From assembly GCA_005406025.1 (NCBI GenBank), contig BGZK01000748.1, positions 186,001 through 250,000 of the forward strand: DNA of 64,000 nt, read 5' to 3'. This DNA comes from Eumeta japonica (taxonomy: Eukaryota > Arthropoda > Insecta > Lepidoptera > Psychidae). Under the pieces are notes generated by a model that did no database searches, was not told the DNA's origin, and saw only the letters and a list, made by a program, of their open reading frames with translations. A program made the translations under genes and the position numbers. Numbering within the stretch: the stretch's first letter is position 1; each line of letters starts with the position of its first letter. Below, piece by piece: positions 22,250-35,859 of the stretch.

Positions 22250-23773
22250 TCTCAAAACTTTGTAGTGAAATATTTTATTGTTACCTTTCCACAGCTACAC
22301 TCGAAAAAAATTAAAGCTAACTGAGAGAGATTTTATCTTTGTTGACGTTAAATTAATCAAAACGACTGTAAAATTATGAACATCAACGAAAACTGATTCG
22401 TTATAACAACTAGTTCATTTGTGATTGAATGAACAATGTAGGTACTATATTAATTCTAATGAACGTGTACATTGTTTCCATCATTACTTGCTTCCTTGCA
22501 TAATTTTATCAGTTTTATTTAGTTAATTTATACACATATATAAAGTAAATCAATTCAAAATAAATTAATTAAAATAATTAAACAAATTATTGTTTTGATT
22601 CTTTTCACTGTTAAATTAATACAGTAGTATTCGATTTACCTAATACTTGTCAATTATATCCATTACTCTAATACTTATCATTTTTGAAACAACAAAGATA
22701 AAATGATCACCTTTAATACTTATTATTGGATTAGCTATCAATTAAAAGTTAAATTCTACTGAGAGTAATTGTTTAAAACTATTTTCGAATTAGTTGAGAT
22801 AAATAACCAATTTATTAATTGAAATAAGTGACTACCCTTCCCACCTCACCTCAAAGGGCGGCGCGGGGGCTGGAGGTGAACCCGATTGAACAAATCTAGC
22901 GCAGATTGTTAATCAATAGTTGCATGTATAGTTGTTTATGTGCCGCTCGAGTTAAAATCGGTTCCTTTCGTTCATGACTTATTTGTTTATTCATTTAATA
23001 CCTATTTGTATTACTTGCGTAAATTCAGACTTAATTGCATCAGTGAATGAGATAATTGAAGTATCATTGGTTGGTGTTGATGTTGAAGACCAAGTGTACA
23101 TGTACCAAATGTATAAGAAATCAAAAAACAAACCAAACAGCACAGAAGGTTGTTAGTTTCTAAAATTCAATAATATTAGTGTTTAGAAATTAATAAACGA
23201 GTATTTTCTTATAATTTATTTTTGTTTTATTTTATTTAAAATTTGTCACTTATGTCAATTACAACAAATAATGAGATTTATTTTACGGGTTCAATCTTTG
23301 ACAAGAAATTAGATTTTTTAAATGTGATATGTTCTATGAGTTATTTATAAGCTGTGATAATTTGAACATAAATCGGTTTTACTTAATGTTTCTTCTCATA
23401 GCATTAACATTAATTTTGATTTTCTATAATTGCTGATAGATAAAATATAGCACAATACCCGGCCGTGCTAACTACCACCGAGGTTATGTCATGCTGGCAC
23501 TAATTTTCAAAGTGAATAAAATATATCTTTGCCTGTATTGATAAATCGTATTCAACTTTGAGACCGCGATTGAGTTAGCATTGGAGGTGCAGTCCTAATC
23601 AACATGTACTTCAGTTCACTCTTAAATGTGGAACATATCAACTATCAATCACGCGTTACAGATGATTAAGACTGAACTTTAAGACAACCCATCATTTGCG
23701 AACTCATGGGCATTCTCCGAGTTGAGTGCGATTTATTAATGCGTGTCATACGTCAATTAAACAAAATGTTGCT
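22250..23773. other. AT-rich noncoding stretch
   Basis: No gene is supported. A short GC-rich patch near 22840-22880 and a 60-codon frame at 22974-23156 have no identifiable function. Confidence 0.5.
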
Positions 23774-23977
23774 TAGGGCCTCTTTCATCATATCCTTTTA
23801 AACTGACTTTTAACGAAAAGTCACTTTCAAAATTAGTTTTGCGTTACATGTCTTCTTTTTAACCGTTTTTCAGCCCTAACAACTAGAGAACATGGAACGT
23901 TCTCTAGTTGTTGGAGCTGATAATTTTAAAAGTGACTTTTTCTTAAAAGTCGTTTTAAAAGGAGATGGTGGGAAAGG
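23774..23977. mobile_element. MITE A, TAGGGCCTCTTTCA family, about 204 bp
   Basis: The left end TAGGGCCTCTTTCATCATAT leads into CTTTTAACGAAAAGTCACTT. The right arm (TTTTAAAAGTGACTTTTTCT to GGGAAAGG) is its imperfect reverse complement. The same terminal sequence closes the larger element at 53188-53817, establishing a family. In the centre a perfect 14-bp inverted repeat (AACAACTAGAGAAC at 23878-23891, GTTCTCTAGTTGTT at 23899-23912) surrounds a 7-base loop. No coding sequence is present. Confidence 0.75.
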
Positions 23978-24999
23978 TTTTTAGTGGATTTAAACAGTAG
24001 TAATTTAGTTGCCATTATAATGTTACCAATTAGTATTAAATAAGTTTCATAGTTGATTCAAATAAATTAATTTGATCATAATCAATATTATATGGTTCAA
24101 ATGTAACAAGTTTTAAATTGAATTTCTTACTATAATCATTTCTATGTCGGCAGTGATCATGGTCTTAGTTGAATTTATTAAAGTGAATTAGTTATTATAA
24201 TAATTTTCTTGTTGATATTGACCAGGTATTAATCGAATTTGTTAAGATAAATTAGTCGGCATCCATATTATCCATTTTTCATATTAATACTGAATAAGAT
24301 CAAAATTGGTTTAGTTAACTAATAATATAAGAGCAACAGTCGACTAGTCAATTGAATAATGGTAATAAATCAAAATCATGTTATTTGAAGTGTCTAATAT
24401 TTTGTTAGACTCGTATGGAATCAAGATACTTGATCACGGGAATCACAAAAACAACCAATTTTTTTAGAATGTATCTTTAAACCACAAACATAAGATACGA
24501 TAAATAGAAAATTGTTTAGGCTATTTTAAGCGGTATTATTTAAAGTGATACCCATTCTATATTTCGTTAATATAAATTTTATTGCTTTTAAAATAACCCC
24601 CTTCCTACTTATCACTGAACTGTTTGACCATATACTTCTCTAAGACCAAGTTTCTCATATCGCGAGAGCAATAAACGCTCATATCAAGCTTGTCTAGAAG
24701 GATTACGCTGCTTCTGGGTGAACTGGGATGACGTCAATAAACGAATATGGCATATTTTGGTTTCGTGAATTTGCAGTAACCAAATTGAACAAAAATTATA
24801 CCTTACCGCGGTCAGACCCGTGGTCGAACGTAATTTTTAATTTTTGGAAAAATAGTTTTCTTTTTTTTATCGTATCAAATACATGTTCTTGATAACAAAA
24901 CAAGCATCCAAACATATTAATGAAGAAAATATGCTCATGAACTCGAATCTAATGCTAAAATATATACGCCTTCCTCCGTAAATTACATCGCATTAAATC
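23978..24999. other. AT-rich noncoding stretch
   Basis: No gene or classified repeat is visible. Confidence 0.5.
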
Positions 25000-25280
25000 A
25001 GTTGAAATGTGTTTAGGGCGAGTGGGCGAGCGCATGTCGTACAAAACACACAGAAAAGGCCACAACAGGCTCCGGGTCGACAGCACAACGCGCAAGGGTA
25101 CATTCCCGACAATCGTTTTACTGAGCGCACACCCTTTCGTTATTCCCGCGGCGTCGTCCCGGCCCGAGCCGAGCCGGGATGTGACGTGAGGCGCCGCGGC
25201 CAGCGTGAGCGTTTGACGCTATCCATACACAAGCTACGATTGATGCTTTGTCTGGACATTGTGTATCTTGCCCGGATCGC
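25000..25280. promoter_or_regulatory. GC/CpG-rich block
   Basis: This compositionally distinct block contains GTCGTCCCGGCCCGAGCCGA and GTGAGGCGCCGCGGCCAGCG. Open frames occur in several registers, as expected by chance in GC-rich DNA. It may be a promoter, first exon or conserved element; nothing in the sequence decides. The following 25281-26671 is AT-rich and empty. Confidence 0.25.
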
Positions 25281-26671
25281 CGACCACGTAGTTATTTTGT
25301 GTATTACGGATTGCAGATGCCTAATTTGGTTTTTCAAAATGAACTTCATGACTCATTTTTTCCGCTTTTCCTTTATTTAAAATTATCGCTACGGTTACAA
25401 ATTTTATTTATTTAGTGTTGTACACAGGTATTACGGGGAAAAGTATAGAGACGTCATAAGCGCACCGGGGATGTGATCCGGACCGCATATGGTTTAAACG
25501 TCAAAGGGTCGACTACTGAAGCCGTTGACGATTCGATATATCATCCGGTGGGGAGCTGATTTTTTTCTTTTGTAATTACGTACTGTCGCATGCCTTCTGT
25601 CTCATATATATTTTTTGTATGAAAATCTTTTTTGTAACGTTGTATAATATTGAATGAAATTATCAGATTGTATCTAAAATTAGGGCCGATAATTTTTCAC
25701 TGATTTTATATAGCTGATGATTTTTTTTAAATTATAGTTTACATGTTTAGATAATTTTATTTCGGACTGAGAAGCTAAGAAGCTTAAGGTGTTATATGTT
25801 CATGGATTCAAAACAAAACTCTCTTCCCTCGTTCTTATTAAATGCATGAGTTATGAGTTTGATTTTAAGGTACATGTAAATTAATGTACTGGTAAAAGTA
25901 ATACATGACTGTGCAAAATTTTGTCGATAAAATTAAATTTAAAAACAGATCCTGATAATTTATCCTTTTAGCATTGATCTATAAAAAAGAGAAGATGCAT
26001 AGTCCTGCGCTCATAAACGGCCGCAGTAAATATGTGCTAAAATAGACAATTTAGCACTCATTGCATTCAATGTAGTTTCGTCACACCTCCCGTCATGACG
26101 CCAAAGTCTTAATTCAAAATGTGAAAAATAACAGGTCAAAAGCTATGAAAAAGGATGGTATTTCTCATTTCCAATATTTATTTTATTTATAGTAGGTGAT
26201 CAATCATGTATTATAATGAGTATTCGATACAGTATTTTGTATTTCTTCCTTTAAAGTAGCATCAAAAACCGAGATATAAACCGACTTAAAAGGAATAGAC
26301 CTAAGTAACACTGGTCTCATATTTCTTGCGTTATCACATTATTCGGTCGCTTAATAATAGAGACTGTTCTTACATTAATGGAGTCGCCTTTTTTAATTTG
26401 TTATTTATTATTTTTTTACATTAATACAATTCTTAAAATTACCTCTAAAGGAAAATCATACAATAGATTAAACCTATTCCTAAAAATATATATATGTTTA
26501 TTATATTTGAATTTATTTTTCAAAAAATTTTGTATAAGCATTATGTTTATCAAAAATATGACAAGAAAGTTTTATATTAATCTATACACCTTAGAAATTA
26601 TTAAATTCTTTCATGTACATTTTCACCGACATTATGAGAAAAAAAATCGGTTGATCCTGCAGATCATCCCT

Positions 26672-27399
26672 AAAACTTCCCGCTATGATATTAATTGATG
26701 TGTTTTTGAACTCCTTAAGTTCAAAATTCTTAAGCTCAAAGACTTATCTTTTCGAGTCCAAACATACGACAAGACAGTTGAGCTTATAGGCCATTCCAAA
26801 ACTTTTTGGTTCTTTCAAACTCAGTCTTTAAAAATTAGCGAGAGGTTTGTAAGTTAATATTTAAAATATGCTTTTAAAATGATTCGATAATGAAGTTTCA
26901 TCAATTCGTTTCAACGAATTGATGAAAACCTTATTTTTTTAATTTTCAATCTGTTATAACTTTTGAATAGGTCAACCAATTTTCACGCGCTTAATGCATT
27001 TTTGCGAGTCTTATAAATAATTTGTAAGCGAAAATTGATAAACAATTACGGATTTTTTTTTGGAAAAATCAAATTTCTTCGTTCACAATATCTCACGAAC
27101 GAATCAACCGATTTTGTCCGGTCAAAGGGTGACTGACGTAATTTTTTGATGATAAGAGTTGATTAGTTTTTGGAATAGATCGGTGAAACGGTTTAAAGCT
27201 TAAAATTTTTTTGTAGTTTTTTGAGAATTCATGGAGTCTACCAGTCCGAATCGGTTCAAATTTTCAGGAAATCTAAGTTTGATGGAACTATTTGGAATGT
27301 CAAAGTTTGGTTCGAAAGAGAGATTTTCGAAAAACCGGGTAAAACCAGTAACTTCCCGATTTTCGAAATTTTTTAATTTTCTTAGAGGGAAGTTAAAAA
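26672..27399 (+). mobile_element. Long interspersed repeat ending GGGAAGTTAAAAA, copy 1
   Basis: The left end is TAAAACTTCCCGCTATGAT and the right end is TTTTCTTAGAGGGAAGTTAA, so the termini are inverted (TTAACTTCCC / GGGAAGTTAA type). Internal segments CTCAAAGACTTATCTTTTCG and GAGCTTATAGGCCATTCCAA recur in reverse orientation at 54251-55250. The interior has low-complexity AATTTTTGAAAAT-like text and no transposase. A 15-bp palindrome sits at 26896-26927. The 67-codon frame at 27231-27434 is part of the repeat. Confidence 0.65.
26896..26927. repeat. Perfect inverted repeat, 15-bp arms, 2-base loop
   Basis: TTTCATCAATTCGTT (26896-26910) and AACGAATTGATGAAA (26913-26927) pair exactly around TC, within the interspersed repeat. 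Confidence 0.95.
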
Positions 27400-27899
27400 T
27401 ATACTATAATTCTTTTCGTACATGCAACCAATAAACAATATTTAATATTAAACCACTCCATTTACTTGTTCTCTTTGCATAAATATAAACCTTATGTTAT
27501 GACAATTCAGTTGAAATGTCAGATTATAAATAATATTCCTTCTTCCCTTCGTTTTCTTTAGCATTGTAAAATGGTGTCGTAAAATGAGAGACAGAGACAC
27601 AATGAGCCATTTTTCGACGTTGAAATAGTAAGTGATCGCATATCTTCCCTTTTTTATACATCTATGCTTTTCAGCAGATATTATTCATAGTTGGTAGCGG
27701 ATATCTCTGTTCTTTTTCAGAATAATGGCTCTAACAATTGTCGACAAAATGGTAAAACAGTTTTTTTTTTATTTATTAGTCGTTTTGTTTTAAACGCATT
27801 TTATTAGGTTTGACGCTTATGCAGCACTGCTATTTGATTTCGTCTGCGCTAGTACTAAAAGCTTACTCGTTCACTCATCCGTCAGATACCCGTTATTGG

Positions 27900-28150
27900 T
27901 GATGTGAACGCACGGGGACACCCCCCTTTTCTCGTCGCGGTATCGCTTTAAGGTCTTCACGCCGGTCTGGTACGGGCCGGCGATCGTTCACGCCAATGCG
28001 GTTACAATATTCGGAACCGCCGCCTTAAGGAATGAAGCGAGTGATTTAATGAAGTCAAAAACTCATCGGTGCGTTCATATGTGGTCGAGAATCGAACTCG
28101 ATGCCATCTAATTGAAAACAACGAGGTGACCGTTCGGCTACTATGTCACA
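27900..28150 (-). mobile_element. tRNA-derived SINE, minus strand, copy 1
   Basis: On the minus strand an A-box-like TAGCCGAACGGTCACC is followed about 40 bases later by a B-box-like GAGTTCGATTCTCGACC. A shared body follows (CACCGATGAGTTTTTGACTT, then CACTCGCTTCATTCC). The same layout occurs at 34840-35047. The GC-rich 3' body at 27900-28030 is weakly similar to the second copy. Small plus-strand frames here are shadows. Confidence 0.65.
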
Positions 28151-31100
28151 AGTGTCAGAAGTTTGATGTACGGCGTATGTATTTATATCGAAAATGTTTT
28201 AGCAATAATATTTGTTTCTTGTTCTCTAACACTTCCAAACTATTTTCGTAATGTCATTACAAATGTAATAAAAGTACATTTTTTTTTCGTACACGAATTT
28301 AGATCTCCATTTGAAACATCTGTGAGATTTTATGTAGAAGGTTTTATAGGTTTACAAGAACATTAGGTACAGACAGACAAAATGGGCCTAATAAAAGCAT
28401 AAATGTAGTTTATGTTTCTGGAATATAGATAAAACCACAACGTTTCTATATACGATAGAACGTATGTACTAAACAAATAAAATGATATTGAATTATGTTG
28501 GTAGTAAAATGATGTTTTTTCCCAAATGGAAACATTGTTCTTAGTAAAATAAATATTTTACTATATTACATTTTTTGATTTTTGTTTATTCAAATAAATT
28601 ATTTACAATATTTATCTAAGTTAATAAAGTACAAATAGACATAAAGTATCATATATTAACAAAATAACATTTCAGAGAAAACATATTTATTGTAACTGTT
28701 ACACGTTCCAATGAGCAGCAATCAAAAGGAATAAAAATGGGTTAAAAACTTTAGAAGGCTTACTCACTTAAACAATAATTCATCTACTTTTCTTGTTATA
28801 ATCATTTGTGTGACGAAGAAAATGTCTATGCCTGTGAGAAATTTGTTTTAACAAAGAACGCCTGAAAAAGGTATTTTTCGCATTGTTTCTGTGACAAAAA
28901 AGAACATGAAAAACTTCTTTAGAGCGTGAAAAGGAAGTACGAGGAACTTCGAAATTTAGCGTTCCGAAAAAAGTAGCTAAATCGATGTGCCTATTTGAGA
29001 TTTTGAATAAAAATATACTTCACAAGTACGTACGTCTAGAACAAAGCAGTCATATTTTTGTCTCACTGCATTTTGCCTATAAACTCTGCAATGGATTCCA
29101 AAGCGGCTGACTAATGCTTCAATAAATTCATTTCATACTGCTTCTATCCTATCGACGTGTATGTACGGTGTGAGGACTCCAGATCACACTTTCGAATTTC
29201 AATACACTGGGGACATAAGCCTTATGGAGCCTTTTATTTGTATTTCTCCTTTTCAACGGCTGTCTAAAATAGGGAATCATACTAGCTATTTGTACGCCCT
29301 AGCTACAATTCTGGCAATGTACAGATTAAAGTATAGTTTGGGATCAAGTGTTGCTTGCGGCTCACGAATGAAAGATACACGTTTTATATTGTCGCCAGGA
29401 ATACCATAGTTATATGTTATAGGATTATGTTTACGGATAAATGTTATTACACAGCACTTGTTCAAATTGTAAGAGTAGGAGTAAAAAGTATTTAGTTAAA
29501 ATCTTTTTGAACATAAGTTTCAAAATTCGGTCCGTTATAATCTTTGCACCTAAATCGAATGTACGAGTTTATTATTATAAAATAGGCAAGGCAATATTAT
29601 AATCTTAGCTATGCTGCCTATTGTAATATAACAATATAAGAAAGTTTTTCTTGGAGGTAAGAGATCCCTAGATAATCTCAAAAACTAGTGGTGTGCTTTC
29701 AATTTTTTTTTCTTGTTTTCGTCATGGCACTGAAGTTTTAAGATCCTGGTCACGGTCGTCAGAAAAGGCGCGCCCGGTCAGAAAAAGGGCGATTTATCTT
29801 TCAAGCGAGACGGAATCACCTTGCCGCACAGTCCGTGCCTTGTCGTCCGCAGCGCGTGGCCGTTACTCGTCAAATAGTCCCGCAAAAATTCGCTCACTCC
29901 ACTCACTTCCGCTGATAATTATAGTGTTTAACACGCAACAGTGCGCGTTTTGTTTGATTTAATCGCCCGCACGAACAACGTATTGTCGGTTCGATGTTCG
30001 GTTCGTGTTCGATGACATATGTCAAAATCTAAAGTAGCGCCTCCCGCGCATGGCGTCTCGTTGTCAAAAAAGTTCTCTATTTCATAGGCAATAAGACTAT
30101 AAAGGAGACTGGAATTCTTGTGCCCAACTGTAATAAATTGTGGCATGGTTTAAAAGAAGGGTCAAATTTTTCTCTTTCAAAATGTAAAAATGCAATACAA
30201 GTTATAATCTCGGAAATGAAAAAACTAAAAAAATAATTTAAGAAATGCGAGTAATTTACTTTATCGATTAAAATGTAATCGATTAATGTAAAACAAGTTC
30301 ATCTATTTAGAAAATAAAAACACTTTATACCGATTTGTTATCTCAGTAAAATACGAATTAATAATGTTATTAGTATTTCGAATTAAACTATTCGTTCATT
30401 TTAAATTTTTAATAAAGGTATAATAAATAATATTACAATCGACTCTCGTCTAAAAATCGATCTGGTATTATATTACTACGCTGACACTGACAGCTAATAA
30501 ATAGCACCCGGTTTCATTTTAGGTCACTTTTGAACGTGTATGTACTGGGGGAAATAATAGAACAAATAAATATGCATATGAATGTTAAAAATGATTTAGC
30601 AGATTTTATACTAACAAACAATTACAACAAACGAAAAGCTAATTTTGAAGCAATTACAGTACAAAATTATAATTTAAATGATTTTCTCTAGCTTACCGAA
30701 AGCGAACTATATAACTCTCATTTTTTTAGGAACATCAAATAAAGCAGCCACGGTCCTATTATGGCGAGTATGTAACAGAATATGATCGTTTTGTCATAAA
30801 AGTATACAAGGAGGTCAGCAGCTGTCTACGCCTAGAGCTGTAAGCTTCAAATACCCCATGGCTATTTAGAGAACGTATTGAGTCTAGACATTTAAATTGA
30901 AAAACTTATTTTATTCATATTTTATTTGACAGCTCTCGATGTAGGGAGGTAATAATTAAATACTATTGTAACTGCCCCGTAGGAAAACGGGCTGTAGGCT
31001 GCTGCACGAATATGATAATGTGTAATATTACCATACTTTTTTGGATTAGATTCCAAGAAAATATATTACCACCGGCACGTTTCTTAGATTATGTGTTAAT

Positions 31101-31504
31101 TATAATCGAAGACAAATAAAATATAATGAATAAAAAGTGTTTTATTTTTAAATAACGTTTTATTCGTGATCTTAAATCTATGAATTGCATGTTCCTTAAC
31201 ATTCTGATAGCACTAATATAAAAAGCATTTGTACATATATCTAAAAATGGTACTCCAAAAATCAGATGATAGATGTAAGTTTTTACATAATAAACTTTTA
31301 TTAACTTTCTTTTTAATTAAACAAATAAACTTTTACTATATTTCTAATAATTCTGCTTTAAGAATGCCAAAGTCCACAGAATTAATGGCGAGCGTTTGTT
31401 AAAATAACTCTCATCCTTTTACATTTAGGCCCAAGTTTGTATGGAAGCATTTCGATCTCCTTTGAGGGTTAAACAAAAGTGTAGGGAAATATACATCTTA
31501 AGAA
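28151..31504. other. Mostly AT-rich noncoding stretch with one CpG-rich patch
   Basis: No gene is supported. The patch at 29740-30050 is CpG-rich (for example AAGGCGCGCCCGGTCAGAAA, and a short GTTCG-rich direct repeat near 29980-30010) and may be regulatory or a decayed element. Other short frames show no known domain. Confidence 0.4.
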
Positions 31505-31531
31505 GATGTAATATAAGTCTTATATTACATC
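31505..31531. repeat. Perfect inverted repeat, 13-bp arms, 1-base loop
   Basis: GATGTAATATAAG and CTTATATTACATC pair exactly around a single T. Confidence 0.9.
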
Positions 31532-34384
31532 ATCCCAAGAAGTTACAGAAAACAAAAACCCACTTTTAAAATGTCTTTCAATAATAAATAAAAGGAAGAA
31601 AGCGTTGACAAAATATCATTAATAACGATGACAAATTATACATACTTAATTTGACAGTGTACTAATACGCAAATACACGAGAAAAATGCGTTAATATAAA
31701 CAAGCGGTTGTTTCTTGACAAAATGCTATGATCTGCATTGTTTATCTGATATTTAATATAAAACTAATATTTCATATACAATTAAAACAGAGAATACAAA
31801 ACTTTTCGTAAGATACGAAATGAAGATTAGAAGCTTTTAGTAGCGACTTCGTCTGTGTTGAATTCGATTTGACTTTATACCATGTGATCCATAAATTTTT
31901 TATCCTTCATCCTTATAAATAAAAATATAGTCGAGAGAAGCTCAGGCTCTATATACTTATCCATCTTCAAACTTTTAACTCTGGGATTTAAGAGAAATCC
32001 CGTACAATATCCAAAATCATTTTTCACCACATTTAAATTATGAAATCAATAATTTCAATAGCCTATAACCTGGCTAGAGATTCCCTTGATCCTTTAGGAA
32101 GTTCACTTTCAAATCCATTCAATCGTTTTCTCGTAATGTGCATACAAATGAAAAGACAAAAAGAAATACAAACAAAGATTTTAAAAACTATTGAAACATG
32201 TTTTGTTATTGACACTCAAGATAACCAATCACTTTTTTGATACGGATACGTGTACGTTTTCTTTTGTAATAAGAGTAATTTCGTGAACAGGAGCTTATGC
32301 ATTAACGCCATCTGTTAATGAATAAGCGAACAAAGTCGGTAAGTATGAAATCTACTTTATCGACAATTAACTAGAGCGTGGGGATTGGCTTGACACGAAC
32401 GTATGCAATCATGCATCACGTGGTGAAGAATGAAATAAACACGACAAACGTTAGGTGTTCTGAAAGTGTGTACAAGTGTTTGAATTATTTATATGTGCAA
32501 TAATGCCTCAACTTTATATATTTCCGGATTGTTTTTGCGCTACGTTTCATACTTATTGTATCATCGACTTACGCGTAATGAACTCAGTTTGGAACGTCAG
32601 ATCGTATTATTCTTCCCATTGTCCAAATATTCTATCATAGATAAACCTATTTGCATGAAATTTACGCCTATAAAAAGCATACGGCCAACAAGGGTTTCTT
32701 TCCAAATACTTTCAGTGTACAGAGTTTCGACCCTTTACAGCTTTATTATGTATAGACTATGAAAATGGCTGAATTTTTCTGATCACACCACAAAACTATT
32801 TTCTACGATTTGTTGAGTTAACGAAAGGTCAACTTTACAAATTTATCACAATGAAATGCGTAAACTGCCAGTTTCACTTCAAAGCGAGCATTGATGAAAA
32901 CAGTAATTATACTGTTGAGAATAGTATGAACATTTTTCCGTAATAAAACGCGACAAACTGTTTAACAGTTTTTCATATATCATGCTTATCTGTTACAACA
33001 TTTGTTACTTCACTTTCTAATTTTGTAAGTTTATTTTTTTTTGTAATTACAGCGCTATGTACAGGTTTATGTATTTTTCGTAAGTATCCATTTGATTCAT
33101 CCAGTCGTAATAATCTTTTCTTCTTAAATACAGAATTCAGTTGAAATCTGGTAAAAATATGAAAATATGTAATGAAATTAAATTAATAAATATTTAAGCT
33201 CTACAATATATATAAAATTATTTTTAAATGGTTTCAACATATTTTAATGTGTAACGTAAAAATACATAAATAAAATAAGACATTAAAAATGCTTCGTTAT
33301 TTGCAAATTTTGCTTGAAAATAAAATAAATTACTCCTTATTATTTAAGTTTTTAAAATGCTAATAATGTGAAATTACTATAATTGAAACAGACTTACCAG
33401 TGAAAAATTAACCCTATAAATATCCTTTACATAACAAAATAAAAGTCTCAAAGCACATTAATGGTAAAATCAACTGAAAGCAACAAATTAAACTATACGG
33501 ACGTTAAAATGAACTGTTGACAGCTCTTTGTTTGGTAAAGTTCAACTTTGCGGCACGAACAAAAAGCGGCACGTGAAAGCAGTGCATTATCGCTACTGCG
33601 TGCGCGGTCTTAATAAACATTGTATTTGCTTTTCGTGGGCACAATCAGACCTTCGAATCTAGTCTTTTCCACAGTCTAGTCCCTTCCTCATTCTAAAGAC
33701 ACAAACAATGATAAGAGCGAATGTCAGTGTTAAAATTCTCATGGAAATGAAAAAAACTGTCGAAAGGATCCACGATTTTCCAGTTTTATTATGCAGTAAT
33801 AAAGCTGTTAATTTTTATTAAAATAGAAATCTTGTGAACGTTTAACAAAGTTCTTAGAAAAGCGATTAAGCCATATTTGTAATGTTCAACAATTACTCGC
33901 CTATTTTCAACAAATATTTATTTGGATAAATAAGAAACTGTATTCTCTCTCAGAAACAAAACTTAAGAAAAAAAACTCATTTTATAATAAGACGATACTT
34001 ATTATTCTTAATTACGATAAATATTTCTATTAAAATATATAAAAGGATAACGTATAACCTTAATGTATATAAATGATATTATTAGTCATGAAATTATTAT
34101 GAAACAAACTGCAAAATCCAGTCTGTAGTTAAGCCGGGGTCAACCACATCCACAGTCGAGTCATTTCAATTTTAAACTAGGTAGCTAGACAGCCACTCAA
34201 TTTATTCAGTGGCAAACCGCCAATGTAGTACTATCCGTATTAAACAAAACAATATGGAATAATAATATAGCGTAATATGTAAAACTGTTTGTTTATTACA
34301 TCTTTTTTTCTTTACAAAATCAATGTACTGTTTTTGTTGATTAAAAAATAAATTTAAAAATTTCCATAATGTAAAGATAGTTTA
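31532..34384. other. AT-rich noncoding stretch
   Basis: No gene or classified repeat is seen. The 33530-33650 segment is moderately GC-rich (AAAGCGGCACGTGAAAGCAG, with a CACGTG E-box at about 33571) and could be a conserved noncoding element. Confidence 0.45.
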
Positions 34385-34560
34385 AAAAAAAAAGTTCCGG
34401 TTCTGCTTTCAGTTCTGAATCTATCCCGCTGTCGATTCTATTGACCCCGTTTCTGGTTCTTATCCGCTTCAGTTACAAGCCCGAGTCGGCTCTCGGTTCC
34501 ATTCCCGGTCAGCTCCTTGTTGTTGCTCCCCGCCCTGGGACCGAGCCCGATTGCCGTTTG
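34385..34560. repeat. Degenerate CCGGTTC/GGTTC-rich simple-sequence tract
   Basis: Motifs such as TTCCGGTTCTG, TTTCTGGTTC, TCTCGGTTCC and ATTCCCGGTCAG recur irregularly, suggesting a decayed short tandem repeat. No coding frame of note is present. Confidence 0.45.
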
Positions 34561-34839
34561 CTCATTCGAAACAGACTTTTAATAGCCCTAACGACGTCTT
34601 CGGATTGACTTGCTTGACTTGACTCACGATTCTATTTTCACACTGATAACGTGGATATTTATAAAGGCTATCTATCTCTGTTTTGATTATTTTTTTTTTA
34701 TTCTTAAACGTTTTTTTTATTAAATTTCTAACGTGAAGAAAAATTATGGTTGCCGTTTCGAATCATTGTCAACTTGATGAGGCATACTCTACCACGATCT
34801 ATTTGTTTAAGTGAGGAGCGCAGACTATGAGCCATTCGC

Positions 34840-35047
34840 GCATACGCAGTGCGGGCTGTGGCTGATAACGGCTGTTCTCACTGACACGGTGATAAGATCC
34901 CACAATGACGGCTTAACTCTCGAGGCACAGAACGAGTGATTCGCTTCAATTAAGTTAAAAGCTCATCGGTGAATTCGTGCGTAGTCAGAATTCGAATCCA
35001 CCCTCTGATACGAAGACAATACAGTGACCACTCACTCGGCTATCACC
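34840..35047 (-). mobile_element. tRNA-derived SINE, minus strand, copy 2
   Basis: On the minus strand TAGCCGAGTGAGTGG (A-box-like, near 35035) and GGATTCGAATTCTGAC (B-box-like, near 34990) are followed by CACCGATGAGCTTTTAACTT and CACTCGTTCTGTGCC. The arrangement matches the SINE at 27900-28150, with the A and B boxes better preserved at different positions in each. A short (ATT)n run lies just beyond at about 35095-35110. Confidence 0.7.
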
Positions 35048-35274
35048 ATTCATTCTTTTTTAGTATACATAAAGTACTATAAATGCTTTTTAATTATTAT
35101 TATTATTATTTTTTATAATGCAACAGTATTTCGCACAGTTTCAACAGCTTGTTCAGGTATCGGATAAGGGCTAATAAGTGTCGTACGCTTTTTTTTTTTT
35201 CATCCTAATCATACAGAAAAGCCCAAATATTCTCAAAAGAAATACCCATTAAAATCGAATTCGCTTTCGTACAA

Positions 35275-35604
35275 TTAGCGATCATACTCATCTTGGCAGC
35301 GCTCAGGCGTACAAATGGGGCGGCGGCCAAAAGCGAACACAACAGAAACAACAGCTGTAGCGAACTTCCGTAGTACATCTCTCTTATCTAAGACAAAGCG
35401 GCCGGCCGAGCTAACAGATGGCAGCGAACGAGTGTTTGTCAACACAACAGTTCCGGAAACTTCCAAGGAAATAAAGGGTTTATGTATATACTGACGCATT
35501 AATTTCGCCAGCGGGACGCCCAGTACATAAGACGTTTGGAGTTCAAAGGGTTTAGGAGATTTTTCGGCTCGCGTGGAAGTTAAACTAACGCTAACAACAA
35601 GCAA
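35275..35604. other. Region with overlapping open frames on both strands
   Basis: A 109-codon minus-strand frame (35275-35604) overlaps a plus-strand frame that starts at an ATG near 35313 and runs about 59 codons with a varied, protein-like composition (for example ERVFVNTTVPETSKEI). TCATCTTGGCAG just upstream of the plus frame could be an acceptor. Neither product resembles a family I know. At most one can be real, and both may be accidents of GC-richer DNA. Confidence 0.2.
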
Positions 35605-35859
35605 ACAGATGTCCCATTATTACATTAACACAATACGGTTGTAGAATTCAAGTAATTCTGAACTCCATACGAAAGCTGGCACATTTAATCGTCAAGATAG
35701 TTAATAGCAATAGTCGTTGAAACATTTATGGAAGTAGGGAATGATGTCGTCTTTTGTTTCGTAAGAAGCATAATACGAAAAAGGCCATTCGGCAGCTAAA
35801 ATGGAAGTAGATTTCATTTTATTTTCGTATGTGATTCATATAAAATACGTCATTTTCGG

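Noticed and set aside
25007..25380. Overlapping 60-123-codon frames
   Set aside because: Several registers are open together, as expected in a GC-rich block; none resembles a protein family.
26378..26698. 106-codon plus-strand frame
   Set aside because: It is dominated by Ile, Leu, Phe, Lys and Tyr codons typical of AT-rich noncoding DNA and runs into an interspersed repeat.
34985..35040. Minus-strand tRNA gene at the B-box-like GGATTCGAATTC
   Set aside because: Acceptor stem and anticodon arm do not pair; the same body occurs at 28.0 kb, so it is a SINE.
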